Origin: Margaritifera margaritifera
Taxonomy: Eukaryota; Mollusca; Bivalvia; Unionida; Margaritiferidae
Assembly: GCA_029931535.1 (NCBI GenBank)
Contig: JAQPZY010001347.1
Location: forward strand, 2,019,501-2,083,500
Length of the DNA: 64,000 nucleotides
Direction of reading: 5' to 3'
Positions 13,619 through 24,599 of this stretch are shown here, one piece after another. A program made the position numbers and the translations under genes. The notes beneath the pieces were generated by a model, which ran no database searches, had not been told where the DNA came from, and saw only the letters and a list, made by a program, of their open reading frames with translations. Each line of letters starts with the position of its first letter. The first letter of the stretch is position 1.

Positions 13619-14193
13619 GTGACAAATGACGCCATGTCCGTGACATTCAGATTGAGCTGTAAGTCATTTATCTGCGCTATCTTGCGGATGTATTCTATAA
13701 AACCAGTACTTTTTATCATATGATAACTCTTATATCATCTTTGTGCTCGTTTCAAATTGAAATTTACGAAACTGGTTCAAATCATTTCAATCTTTCGTGA
13801 GATACATTTTGAAACACGTTCATACATTTCGCTTGAAAGTAAGCACTCATGTAATGGTGACATTCTTTTGAGTCGTTTTGTCGAAGTAGTATGGAGATGA
13901 CTCGTCTTTATTTGTAAATCCATAAGAAGGCATTAGATACATACAAATATCGAGTTCTTTGCATGTCCTTCTTTGAGTTCAACCTAGGAAGATGACCAGC
14001 CAACGCCATGGATTAAGTTCTACTGAAATTATATTAGCAATGACGCAGACAGATTCGATTAGGACAAAGGATCACATAAATACACAAAATTAACTAGGAT
14101 TTCATCACTAAAATGAACAAAACTACTTCCACGCTATCTGTACTGTCTTATCAATTGACTAAGCGGGTCTAAGAGGGCTAAACTTTTTTGTAC

Positions 14194-14198
<5 letters not shown>

Positions 14199-14276
<78 letters not shown>
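14199..14276. repeat. (GA)n microsatellite
   Basis: About 38 uninterrupted GA units. Confidence 0.95.
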
Positions 14277-14281
<5 letters not shown>

Positions 14282-14833
14282 CTATCCAAAGAACACGTGA
14301 CACTGGATCCTAGGCAATATTGACTATGCAGTGACCATACGGCACCATATATCCATTTAAACACTGCACCAAACTTGTAGTAAATAATGCCAGTACATCA
14401 CAATATATCAAAACATTTATCATCTTTAGATGGAGCGACGTTTTTCGATTCTTTTTAAAAATTATCTTAACAAACTTGTTGCCACTTTTGATGGAACAAT
14501 AAGCTGGTTTAAAATGTTATCAAACAATTGCTAAACTGGTGTCATTATTTGAAATTTCACTTAAAGGTCGAGATAAGTTAATTCTTGGCACACGAAGTTC
14601 ATATCCGTAAAAGTGATATGTCTTAAAATAATTTGTGCTTCTATGAAGCTTCACTGTACATTTAAAAAAATCGATTCCGCGTCTACTAGCTTTGAGGTGG
14701 ATTCGCTTATTTTATTTACGTACAAGCAGATAACAAAAAGAAAAGTTATAGGCAATATTCGAATGTATGTAAAATAACACGAAGGACCAATGGCAACTTA
14801 TCAACAATGAAATTGCTGAATCTCACGATTAAT

Positions 14834-14975
14834 TGAAGTATGTAGACTTTCAAATTGAAGTGTGTAGACTTTCAAATTGAAGTGTGTAGACTTTCAAAGT
14901 GTGCAGACTTTCAAAGTGTGTAGACTTTCAAAGTGTGTAGACTTTCAAATTGAAGTGTGTAGACTTTCAAAGTTA
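14834..14975. repeat. 17/22 bp minisatellite
   Basis: Seven or so units built on GTGTGTAGACTTTCAAA, some carrying an extra TTGAA. The mixture of 17- and 22-bp forms points to unequal slippage. Confidence 0.9.
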
Positions 14976-15029
14976 TAAAAAGTTAAGATCTTAATATCTC
15001 ATAATAATCTTCGTTCTTTTTAATTTAAT

Positions 15030-15451
15030 TTATACCTGCGGTGAAACGTCTCTAAAGTGTACACTGATGGGGCCACACATTTTGTTAGTTTTATTGAGTG
15101 GTTCTTATAGAAAGGTTTAATTAGTAATATAACGACCTTACTGAAACCAAAATATGTGTCAAATATTCAGCGGAAGCCAGGCTACAGAGGGGCCGATTAA
15201 AAACAAAACAAAGGAAAAAAAAAATTAGCTCTGTGTGCAGTATGTAATTGTTTTCCCTACTTACTGTATCTTTTCTTCTTACATCGGCCAGTGATAATAA
15301 CAGCTTATACTTTTCTTGGCAGAAATATATGTACAGTATTTTATGCCTAGCGATGGATGACCCTTTGAGGAAAATGATAATCCGTTATTTGATATTTATC
15401 AAATACAGTCTATGCAATGACATAGTGAATTTCGTGTTTTCTCAGTCTAAG
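15030..15451 (+). pseudogene. decayed upstream copy of the CARD exon
   Basis: This segment is a diverged direct duplicate of 16,520-16,880. Both start with a GCGGTGAAAC phrase and share ACTGATGGGGCCACACATTTTG-like and GCTCTGTGTGCAGT-like stretches. Both also share a T-rich tract with a splice acceptor (here TTGGCAG, about 15,341) and then an ATG at 15,353. The frame reads MDDPLRKMIIRYLIFIKY, matching the intact copy's MDDLHTKEITRNLKFIKE. Similarity continues to the NDIVNFV position (DDVDTFV in the intact copy) and then stops, at about 15,435. The rest of the domain is gone, so this copy cannot make a CARD. The open frame that continues past it is unrelated sequence. Confidence 0.75.
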
Positions 15452-15575
15452 ACCGTTTTTCAATTATATCTTCTTTTTTTCCCCATTATTTTGCTCGTGT
15501 TTGTAGATTCCCCTGTCATTCAAACATGTAATAGTCCAGGTTTTCTATTGTATTTTGTCCTTAGTCTTTGTTTTG

Positions 15576-16426
15576 TGGTTGTAAGGTGTTTCTTCTCCTG
15601 ACAAAGAGCTTAATGTTAGTATGGTCCCGATAGATTCTGAATCCTACCCAGTACTAAATCTCAGAAACTAACAGCATGCCACATGTCAAATGGCGATAAG
15701 AATATTATGTTCCTTCCATACCTTACAAATTTCTTTCATTCTTGCAAATGTTCGATGTTACTGCTTTGTTTCTTCAAATAATGTAGCTCTCAGTGGTGAA
15801 GACAATACTAAAGGTTAGGTTGTTTTCCGGAAGCCGGAAGAGTCTATGCAAGAAAGAGGAATGACGGGTTGTTCCGGACGCATGTGCGGTATGAAAACAA
15901 ACATCGTCTGCTTGTTACATAGTCAACATAAGCTTTTCACAAATTTCATAACGTTATACCTTAATTTGTTTAATAATGGTTTTTGTCTCTTCTGAAACCT
16001 CATACCGGCTGTACACTAGGATAATCTGCATTTATTCGTCAAGTAATCCATACACGGAAATGAACTAATTACTCATAAAGGCTTTGAAGGGACACAACTA
16101 ATATCAGACTCTCCCGGAATTTGCCAAATAGCCGGAAGCAGCGCACTCTCAAGTCGTAACATAGACTAATCCAGATATGGCGCTTCAGCATTACAGACAC
16201 CGTTCAATTTTTTGTTTTTTTTTGAGAAAATAAGACAGTAACATCGAACATTGGAAAGAATGAAAGAAATTTGTAAGGTATGGAAGGAGCTTAATATTCT
16301 TATCTGCATTTGAAATATGGCATGCTGTTAATTTCTGAGATTTAGTACTGGGTAGGATTCAGAATCCATCGGGACCATACTATAGCTCGAAACATTAAAC
16401 CGTTTTGTAAATGCGCCCTTACCAAC

Positions 16427-16430
<4 letters not shown>
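15576..16430. mobile_element. fold-back element with about 170-190 bp inverted arms
   Basis: The left arm (about 15,601-15,790) and right arm (about 16,225-16,412) are inverted copies. The arms share TAGTATGGTCCCGAT, TTCTGAATCCTACCCAGTAC, ACAGCATGCCA and TTACAAATTTCTTTCATTC, in mirrored order. Weaker similarity extends outward to about 15,576 and 16,430. The 430-bp centre has no frame or domain, and CCGGAAG-type motifs occur on each side of it. It looks like a non-autonomous fold-back or MITE-type transposon, or one formed by two inverted copies of a repeat. No clean target-site duplication was identified. Confidence 0.75.

Positions 16431-16435
<5 letters not shown>

Positions 16436-16519
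<84 letters not shown>
16436..16519. repeat. (TG)(TA)n microsatellite
   Basis: A short TG run passes into a long TA run with one CTA interruption, immediately 5' of the intact CARD duplicate. Confidence 0.95.
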
Positions 16520-16522
<3 letters not shown>

Positions 16523-16790
16523 TTGATGCGGTGAAACTTCCTTAAACTTGGCACTGACTTGGCCACAAATTTTGGCCGTTTTATAGAGTTGATCATTATA
16601 GGAAACAAAACATATAGCAAATCTGTACAGGAAGTCGGGTTACACAGGGGCGGGTTTAAAACAAAAATAGCTGTGTGCAGTTTGTAACTTTGTTCTACTT
16701 TCTATATTTTTTTTCTTGCATCTGTCTGTGGTTAATAACCGCTTACACATTTTTTCTCAGAAAAATATCCGCACCACTTGATGACTAGTG

Positions 16791-17076
16791 ATGGATGACC
16801 TACACACGAAAGAGATCACCCGTAATTTGAAATTTATCAAGGAGAGACTATGCGATGACGTTGACACCTTCGTGGATGGACTCATAGAGAAGGACATCTT
16901 CAACATGACCATAAAAGACAAGTTAGATAGCTCTAAAACACCTAAGGACAAGACCGACACTATGATTCGCATAATTATAAATAAGGGGCCACGAGCAATT
17001 GACGCATTCAAAAGCTTGCTGGGGGAAAACAATTATGAAGATGTGTTGAAGAAAATGGCAGCAGTTGAGGTCAAAG
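16791..17076 (+). CDS. CARD domain protein, first coding exon
   Basis: The exon encodes 95 residues plus one base. It starts at an ATG with an in-frame TGA three codons upstream. A splice acceptor (TTTTTTCTCAG, ending 16,760) supports an exon that begins in the 5' UTR. The frame ends at a good donor, AAAG|GTAACT (GT at 17,077). The protein is alpha-helical with a CARD pattern: an early LKFIKERLCDDV helix, then VDGLIEKDIF, a charged DKLDSSKTPKDKT loop, TMIRIIINKGPRAIDAF and SLLGENNYEDVL. CARDs are death-fold adaptors that recruit caspases or other CARD proteins in apoptotic or immune signalling in the cytoplasm. The next phase-compatible exon is at 19,366. No caspase or other catalytic domain was found in the window, so the full identity (caspase-2/9-like, BIRC-like or adaptor) is open. 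Confidence 0.75.
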
Positions 17077-17461
17077 GTAACTAGATGTAGCTTCTCAACA
17101 GGATTTAATTATCAGCATGCCTAACTACTTTGTAAAACTCACCTGATGAAAATAAGCGTGATATAAACATCCCTTAAATATAAGGTTATCTTACATATAG
17201 TAAACTATCTTCTCCGAAGTCCCCAACCATTCGAGGATGAACATGTCATAATTACAGAATTATGGATACTAAAAGCGTTATGCCTTTGACAAAGGCAGTA
17301 TTCTGAGATACTCTTGTAAACTAAATCCCATCACGATCTTAGTTTCTAAGCGAGAAGGCAATTAACATGTCATCACAAAATATAAGACAAATATATGGCA
17401 CATATACAAAATGCAGCTATTCCGCAAGAATGGACAACGATGAAGGTAGAAAACCATATAA

Positions 17462-17686
17462 GTAGAACATTATTCTCCATTTAGAAATGAATCTCTAGCA
17501 AAAAATCGATCTTGCACGACTGAGGTTAAGGATAATGAGAAACTTTCTGCTGATTTACAGGTAATTGTAAATGCTTTTGAGCCTCCAACATGCACGACAA
17601 AATTGCACTGGAAAACTGTGCCCAAAGACCTTTCTGGAATGGACAATCCCAGGCAATCTCCCCATCTGTCCATTTTTAAGGCTTAA
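17462..17686 (+). other. unassigned open segment with protein-like composition
   Basis: A stop-free frame of about 75 codons runs from after a TAA at 17,459 to a TAA at 17,684-17,686. Its composition is balanced, unlike the repeat frames, and includes SCTTEVKDNEKL, VNAFEPPTCTTKLHWK and GMDNPRQSPHLSIF. There is no ATG. Internal acceptor-like sites occur (CTCCATTTAG near 17,485 and CTGATTTACAG near 17,561). It lies in the intron after the CARD exon but does not join that exon in phase. It could be a terminal exon of another transcript or a mobile-element fragment. No domain was recognised. Confidence 0.3.
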
Positions 17687-19365
17687 TACTAAAGAAATTA
17701 TCATAAATATTAGATATCAATTATACCAAAAAAAACCAAAAACAAAAAAAACCACTTGTTATTTTTGTATGAGATTGGTTATATGAGCCCCAAAACTTCT
17801 GTTTAAAGAGCCAGTCGAAGTTGTTACTGGTGTCTGATTGATTGCAAAAATGAATAGAAATGTAGTTAGTCATTATTCACAGGCCAAAATTGTATGTAAA
17901 CATCTTCTTGGCGTTATTGTCTTCGAATTGTTCACAAACGTGTGATAATCAAACGAAGCATTATTAATCAAATGTGAGGATTCGGATATCTCAATCAAGA
18001 AAAGAAAAGAGAAAAACATAGATATATATGCATATCAATACAAAACGGATGCCCCGCCAATATGGTGTTATTAATTGATCGGTAAAGTCCTTGTTCAAAC
18101 TGGGCCCATAACTCTGCTAAATATTATCATTAAATAGGGAAAAGCTAACTTGATCTAAGCCTTCTTAATGATTTCAATCTATGAAGTCCTTTATTAATTA
18201 TTGAGCGCAAACAAAATTCGCAACTGATAGGAAAGCAGTTGTCGTGGTGTGAAGGTATGCGTAGTTATAACAATTCTTTTCAAAATTTGAATGATGTGAA
18301 TGAGGTTCAGATGACGTATTGAATCTACAATTTTGACATAGGATAGAAAGTGAGGCAAGCCTTAGCGAGTAGTCTGTCCTTGTAATTAATAGCAATAGTA
18401 CAGGTTTACATATACAGATATTAAAGCCTACATCCGACATTGCCTTAAAACTTGAAACGTAATTGAAACGTGTAAGAAATGTTGAAAACATTTTCTACAT
18501 GTCATTTATGACTATTGTACATGTCACGGGAGTTTATTTGTAATAAATAATACTCCCTTTAGCTCCTCACCTCTTCGTTACTTTGTTTAATTTCCAAATC
18601 ATTTCTTTTGTCATTTAGCAGTTTGGAGAGATATACCGCTACACAAGAACAGAAGATGTGTCTAATGCTAAAACATTTCGTTTTGTTTGCTCGGTGGATT
18701 TCTTCTTCGTTCATTTCTCCACAACACTGTTATTTTGACTTCACAGAACTCCACGACGTCTTCGGCGCTTGACTTTTTAAACCTGATTTGAATACAGTAG
18801 CTAAAGCTGATGTACATGGCGCTGATAGTTTCCGATTTAAGTTGTTCTGGCTTGAATATGGTCTCTTCGCTACTTTATGGCATATCTATTATGAAATAAT
18901 GACAATGTCCTCTTATTGTGCCATAAGAAAGATAACTTTAAACATTTTTGTTCAATTGGAATTTTTTTAAAGAAGTTATTTTATGTACTGACATGCCACA
19001 TGGATAACTAATAAACCATTTCATGACATTTTCAGGAACTTACACCACGCAGATAATCTAAGTGTGAAAATAAATCTTTAAATCCTCTCTGTATGAAGAA
19101 AATGGTCACTGAGAGATGATACTAGTCGTTGTGTTTACATTTTGCACTTCTGAAGCGTCTGGGTGGAGTTAATCACACTTACTGTGAATTTAGTGGTTGA
19201 ATTATATTATAATATAGACGACAGAAGTCAAGAAATATTATTAAAAGTATATTGATTTCAATAAAAATGCAATCATCCTCCACCCAGTCACTAATGATTG
19301 AATCAATTTTGAACAAAAGTTTCTTATCATTTCCAAGTCTCATTCCTTGATAATATCTCTTCCAG

Positions 19366-19433
19366 GTTGCGATTCTTCGGAAGAATCAGATGTGTACAAT
19401 CGAGATCCGGCATTCATAGGGAGTGCCTTCACG
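19366..19433 (+). CDS. probable second coding exon of the CARD gene
   Basis: This 68-nt open segment lies between a strong acceptor (ATATCTCTTCCAG, ending 19,365) and a strong donor (ACG|GTAAGA, GT at 19,434). The upstream CARD exon leaves one base (G), and this exon supplies the two bases (GT) that complete a Gly codon. It then reads CDSSEESDVYNRDPAFIGSA and ends on a codon boundary. The 286 + 68 nt make exactly 118 codons. The acidic Ser/Glu stretch looks like a linker after the CARD. The phase match supports the join, but no further exon could be assigned downstream, so the gene is incomplete here. Confidence 0.5.
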
Positions 19434-19764
19434 GTAAGACTATTGCTTTCTTGTGAGAATAAGTGTACGACCAGGTCTGAAATAATTTGTTCGAAGTCTC
19501 TCAGGAACCTACTCCCTTCAAAACCTAATAGTTTGTGTTGTGCATTTATTTCTGTCGTGATTTTAGGTTTTTTAAAATTTATTTATATGTTCCAGATATT
19601 AAGAATTAGAGAAAGGAGCATAAGGATGCAGTGATGAAACAAATGAATTAATAACACGGAATTTTTTTGTGATCTTAAAGGCCGCGTTTTAACACTTCCG
19701 ACATTGCCGGAATATGATGGCAGCATATGCCACGCGAGATCTGCTATTGGTCAAGCAAATAGAG

Positions 19765-20072
19765 TTATGTTTTCAGCCTGTAAAGACCGTAATATGTAAT
19801 GATTGCTTCTTCACTGCACGTAGTAGTAAGGTGATGAAAGCAATCAGGTGGTATGTAATTATTCTCTAGAACAATCGGTACGTTTTGCCTCTCCATGGAC
19901 ATGGACATGGATATATATAAGGTAACTACCAGCGGCATCCAGCAAATCAGAATCCCGATAAGGAGAAGCTTTTCTCGATAGCAGCTAGGTTCAGAATAAG
20001 CAAATGTAAACTCTGCTCCCTTGACTGGGGAAGACTCAGGCTTTTGAAATTTCTGTTTTGTCACCCGAATGA
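19765..20072 (-). CDS. hypothetical membrane-segment exon (minus strand)
   Basis: On the minus strand an acceptor-like TTTTTATACAG (ending at 20,073) leads into a frame of about 102 codons, ending with a stop near 19,765. The frame has no ATG near its start, as expected for an internal or last exon. It contains a polar stretch (KFQKPESSPVKGAEF), then a hydrophobic segment (LLLIGILICWMPLVVTLYI) that could span a membrane. A Cys-containing outer part (PPDCFHHLTTTCSEEA) follows. The layout suggests a type II membrane protein piece. The family was not recognised and no partner exon was located. It may also be a chance opening. Confidence 0.3.
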
Positions 20073-21214
20073 CTGTATAAAAATGTAGAACTGTAATTGT
20101 AAAGATAGTTTACATCACATAAATTAAAACATCTGTGGACGTGTTCGAAGTTCTGCACAAAGGAAACTGAATGATATATTATGATATAAATGCATACATA
20201 TAAGATACAGTACCAGCAAAGCTGTCTGATATATAAATCAGTGTAAGATACAGAAACTTATCCGACATCACGTCAATGTACTGATTGTATTCATATGAAG
20301 CTCTTCCTGAAAAGAACTCTTATTATAGTAAAATGCTGGATTGAAAGGATGGAGAATAAAAAATGTTTGTCACTTGTTCATATATGCATGAAGAAAATAT
20401 TAAATATTCCATTTTCATTTGAAATTTAGAAAGGAAAGTAAAACTCGCAACAAGTTTAAAGCGAAGGCACACAGAAATATACAGACACGGGGGATGTAGA
20501 AACCTACAAAAATTCATGTTGTATCGTCAACCATTAGACGTGGCAGAAAGAAAAGCTACTCAGTGGTTATTCATGTTGGGAGGGGGGGGGGGTACAATCA
20601 CACCTAAAAGGAAATGCTATTGCAAATTTTCAGAAACCACACGACAATTTTATCTGTATACTATGAGGAGCTGTATGAGTGTGTCTATCTTGTAGCAATG
20701 GAAACTGATTAGTTCTTATGAATCTGTTGTGTACTTTAATGTATTTTAAAGAAGTCAAGATAAAGGAAAAACAATGTATAGGATAAGCGGTTGCTTTTGT
20801 AATGAAACGGGCAAGTAGATTTACCAATGTCATAAAATTATTGTAAAGTTGTAATTGCCTGGATCCAACAATCATTTGTAGTAGTATCAAGTAGGTAAAC
20901 TGTTTTGAATATTTTAGAATTTAAATATCGATTAAATAAGGCATTACATACACACACACATACATACAAACACAAACATAAAAACTTGCAGATAAGCTTA
21001 AAGTCAGACAGACAAACAAGCGACAGTTAGATAGATAGATATAAAATCTATTGTTTAAATGCATATTCAGAACAATCAAGTTGTCTATTTATATGTACAT
21101 GCCATGAAAGGTACCGTAGACAAAGGGACTTAGATTGTAATCAAGCTACATTCATTTAAGGAGGAGACAACACTTTGTGTCGAAGTAGAAGAGCGTCAGA
21201 ACAGTCGAAGAGAA

Positions 21215-21931
21215 ATGCACATTCAGTCTTTAGAGGCAGATACAATGCACAGAGAAGACTGTCCTGAGAGCAAATACAGTCTACTACGGAATGCTTACAA
21301 AGGTGCACGGAACCAAGTGGCAGCGCAGAGGGAGAAACTGTATAAAGTAAATCAAGAAAAAATTGCAATTCAGAAGAAATATGAGGAGGTGAAGAATGAA
21401 AATAAATCACTTCTTGAAATTGAGAAGAAATATGAGAAGGTGAAGAATGAAAATAAATCACTTCTTGATGAAAATAAATCTCTTCGTGATGAAAATAAAT
21501 CACTTTGTGATGAAAAAAAATTACTTGTTGATGAAAATGTAACATTAAAAAGTACGGTAACTGAGCTTAATATTACGGTACAGAAGCTGGAAATAAATGG
21601 GGCAGAAAAGGACAACATAATAGCAGAAATGCAGGGAAATATTCAAGGTCTAAAGCAAAAGAGGAAAAAAGATAGGGATAGGCAAAAAAGATTTGAGGAA
21701 GAAGTGAGGAAAGATCTGAAAGATCGGGAAAGATCGGAGAAAGAAACAAAGAATCAATTGACCGAAATGGCAAAGGTTGTTCAAAACCTTGCAGATAAGT
21801 CAAATGACACTCAAGGCACCAAAAAATCTGACAACTCTGGAAAAAGACAATTTATCGTGTCTGGACTCAATTCAAACAAGTCATACAATAGTCATTTAAA
21901 CAAAACTAAAAACAATGGGAAACAAAAATGA
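21215..21931 (+). CDS. coiled-coil protein, intronless ORF
   Basis: The 238-residue frame from the ATG at 21,215 to TGA at 21,929-21,931 is almost entirely charged coiled coil. Residues 50-110 hold short repeats: KKYEEVKNENKSLL then KKYEKVKNENKSLL, followed by four DENKSLR-like heptads. Residues 130-200 are a second Lys/Glu/Arg-rich helix (KRKKDRDRQKRFEEEV). The tail is Ser/Asn/Lys-rich. The frame is open upstream to 21,134, and an acceptor-like TTCATTTAAG ends at 21,160, so the real start could be an upstream exon. There is no RNA-binding or zinc-knuckle motif, so a retroelement ORF1 is not shown. The function is unknown, and a structural or scaffold role is only a guess. Confidence 0.55.
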   Translation: MHIQSLEADTMHREDCPESKYSLLRNAYKGARNQVAAQREKLYKVNQEKIAIQKKYEEVKNENKSLLEIEKKYEKVKNENKSLLDENKSLRDENKSLCDEKKLLVDENVTLKSTVTELNITVQKLEINGAEKDNIIAEMQGNIQGLKQKRKKDRDRQKRFEEEVRKDLKDRERSEKETKNQLTEMAKVVQNLADKSNDTQGTKKSDNSGKRQFIVSGLNSNKSYNSHLNKTKNNGKQK

Positions 21932-22308
21932 GTCACAGTAAACCTGAGACAATAACTCAGCTCAAATGCAATGATGTTGCTCTTTAGCCTAACTTGCTTG
22001 ACAACATATTTAGATGCCTGAAATATGTATGCCTATGAAAATGATTTGAATAATTTTGATTGTATTGGATAGTCTGAATAACCTCTTTTTGGAAATATGA
22101 CTGGAATACCTGCTTACTTTATCCAGTTTCCTAATTATACTAAATTGCAGAAAAGAATGGTCCACGAGTGTATCTTTCATGTCGGCATAACTTTAGAAAA
22201 AAGACGTGTTGATGATAACATGAACGTGTGTAATTTAGTTATCTTTTTTTCCATCAAGAAACTTTACGAGAAAGAATGAAACCTAGATCATGTTCACATC
22301 TTTATTTT

Positions 22309-22442
22309 AAGTTATACCGACATGAAAGATACGCCTGTGGATCATTGTAGTAGACAACGTTTACTTTGTGCTTATAAGTTATACTGATATGAAAGACAAT
22401 CCTGTGGACTATTGTAATAGACAACTGTTACTTTGTGCTTAT
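22309..22442. repeat. 67-bp direct tandem duplication
   Basis: Two adjacent 67-bp units (AAGTTATAC-GA to ACTTTGTGCTTAT) differ at roughly ten positions. Confidence 0.9.
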
Positions 22443-23974
22443 GAGGGCAATAATCTATAATATAAGATAGCGGTACTTTTTATGCAATTTGATGAAACAT
22501 TTCATCTAAATCTTTCTACAAGTATAATAGAAATAATGTTTTAATGTGTTATTTACTTCCTTTAAGTCTGGATAATTTATCAACTTAGCCCCAAGACAAA
22601 AAGAGTAAGTGCATAACGAATCGAGGATCTTGATCGGAACGGTTGGGATTGATAAAAAAATTTTTTATATAAATAATATGAAACCAGAATAGTAACTTTC
22701 TTAGCTATCATACATACTGAGATGAACAATTTTGTTTAAAAAAAACCGGTGCATAATTAAATTTTTTCACTAAACACAGTTAAAGATTTACGTGCATGGT
22801 GGTCTACATTCGGTGGAAATATTGTACGTATTCTTAAGACGTTTATCAATATATTATGGTATTAAACTGGTATGAACATAAATATCGTAATACATGAAAT
22901 AATTGTCGTCAGACTAAGGAATGCTTAGTAAAAATAAGAATTCCGGTCCCATTGTGCATGTGATGACTCCTTCCCTTAATTGTTCCACATTTCTAGACTG
23001 TATCAACCCCTTTATTTCATCAGCAGTAAATTACTCGGGCCCTGCTGACACTTTTGTACAGGGTATGTTATTTGTTTCCGTTATTATTATCAAAATAAAC
23101 ACACATTCTCTCAAGTTTACATGCAATAATGCAAAACTGGTATCACTTTCTATAAGCTGCCATTATCTTACACCATGGAGCGGTGCCCAAACGTGTACTG
23201 TGTGACGTCACATCATCTTTTCTGATGACAACAATTAAAAACACACATTCTTAACTCTGTATATGCATACATTAACTTCATAATCCCTCACTATGCTATT
23301 AAGACCAATCCATGCGCTAAGTTGTCATCAAATAAATATAATATTACTACAACTTGTCAACTTGTTAAAACTTGTAATAGATAATTTATACATGTGAGCA
23401 ATCTATACGCTTCGTTGGAGATAACTTTTGGAGAACAAATAATGTCTACTTATGTTCCAGATGGTAGGACCGAAGTACACCTCTCGCATGGCGCACAAGT
23501 GCAATGCACAATTAACACGTTGCTTTACTGAGAAAAGTAGCTTGGTTGTTACAAATTTAACAATTTAAGTACTGTATTAAAATTAAGACAATTTCTTTAA
23601 GGCAAAGCCTCGATTGCAAAGTTTTATAAACCTAAATGACACGGAAAATGCGAGGTCCAAAAGATAATTTACAAAAGAAAATACGGTCATGGTTGAAGTC
23701 ATACACTTCATTCACTACTGCATCGCTATTTACAAACTTGTTGTGAAATAAAAAAAAAAACAAAGCAGCATAAAAATGAATAATATCGACACATGTCATA
23801 ACAAAATCACCACTATAGGTCATACTTTGCCCTCACGTTATTGCGTGTGTAGGGTAAGGGAGATAACTGTTCAAGCTAATTGTTGTAAACGCAAAGGTGC
23901 ACAATGATACACTCTCATGACACAATCGGACATAACATACAAGGAGTTGATTTTTTGCCGTTAAATTTTTTAAC

Positions 23975-24370
23975 TAAGCATTTGTTTCAAAAAAATTAAC
24001 TGTAATTATTTTTTATTAATTTTTCTATCCAGTTTTATTTTTGTCTGGTTTGTTTGATCACTTCGCTGCAGGTTCATAATTTAATATCAGTTTTGCAAAT
24101 ACGTTTTTGTGTATATGTGTTATATCGATGTGTAGTATTTGTTCATTAAAATTGAATGTAATTATTTTAAAATAAATTTTGCTATTTAATTTTTGTGTGT
24201 GTTTTGTTCCATATCGGATTGCAATGCAGGTTCATAATTAATGTCAGTATGTATGTATGTATGTATGTATGTATGTATGTATGTATGTATGTATGTATGT
24301 ATGTATGTATGTATGTATGTATGTATGTATGTATGTATGTATGTATGTATGTATGTATGTATGTATGTAT
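23975..24370. repeat. duplicated unit ending in (GTAT)n
   Basis: Two diverged units (about 23,975-24,092 and 24,140-24,248) both contain CATTTGTT, TGTAATTATTTT, a T-rich phrase and GCAGGTTCATAATT(T)AAT with TCAG. The second is followed at once by a GTAT run (24,246-24,370). The Met-Tyr-Val-Cys frames here are artefacts of the run. Confidence 0.8.
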
Positions 24371-24599
24371 AGATGTATAGAAGTTGCTTCTATGTCGTTA
24401 AATTACCGATGGCGTGCAATTCATAACAGCCGCGTCAGATTATTTAGTTACAAAAGTACTTTGCAAGTATAGTGAAGAATATCCAACCTAAAGAATATTC
24501 AAACTGCTGATACGAAAGCGCTAGAGGAACCAGAGAATATATAAATAAATAATTTTCTTTTTATATAAATAAATAATTTTCTAAACTATCAAACAATAG

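Noticed and set aside
15248..15601. A 117-codon gene upstream of the CARD exon
   Set aside because: Only the part from the ATG at 15,353 to about 15,435 is homologous to the CARD exon; the rest is unrelated T-rich sequence.
19434..24000. A caspase catalytic domain following the CARD
   Set aside because: No QACxG or SHG-type motif or splice-flanked open segment with that composition was found.
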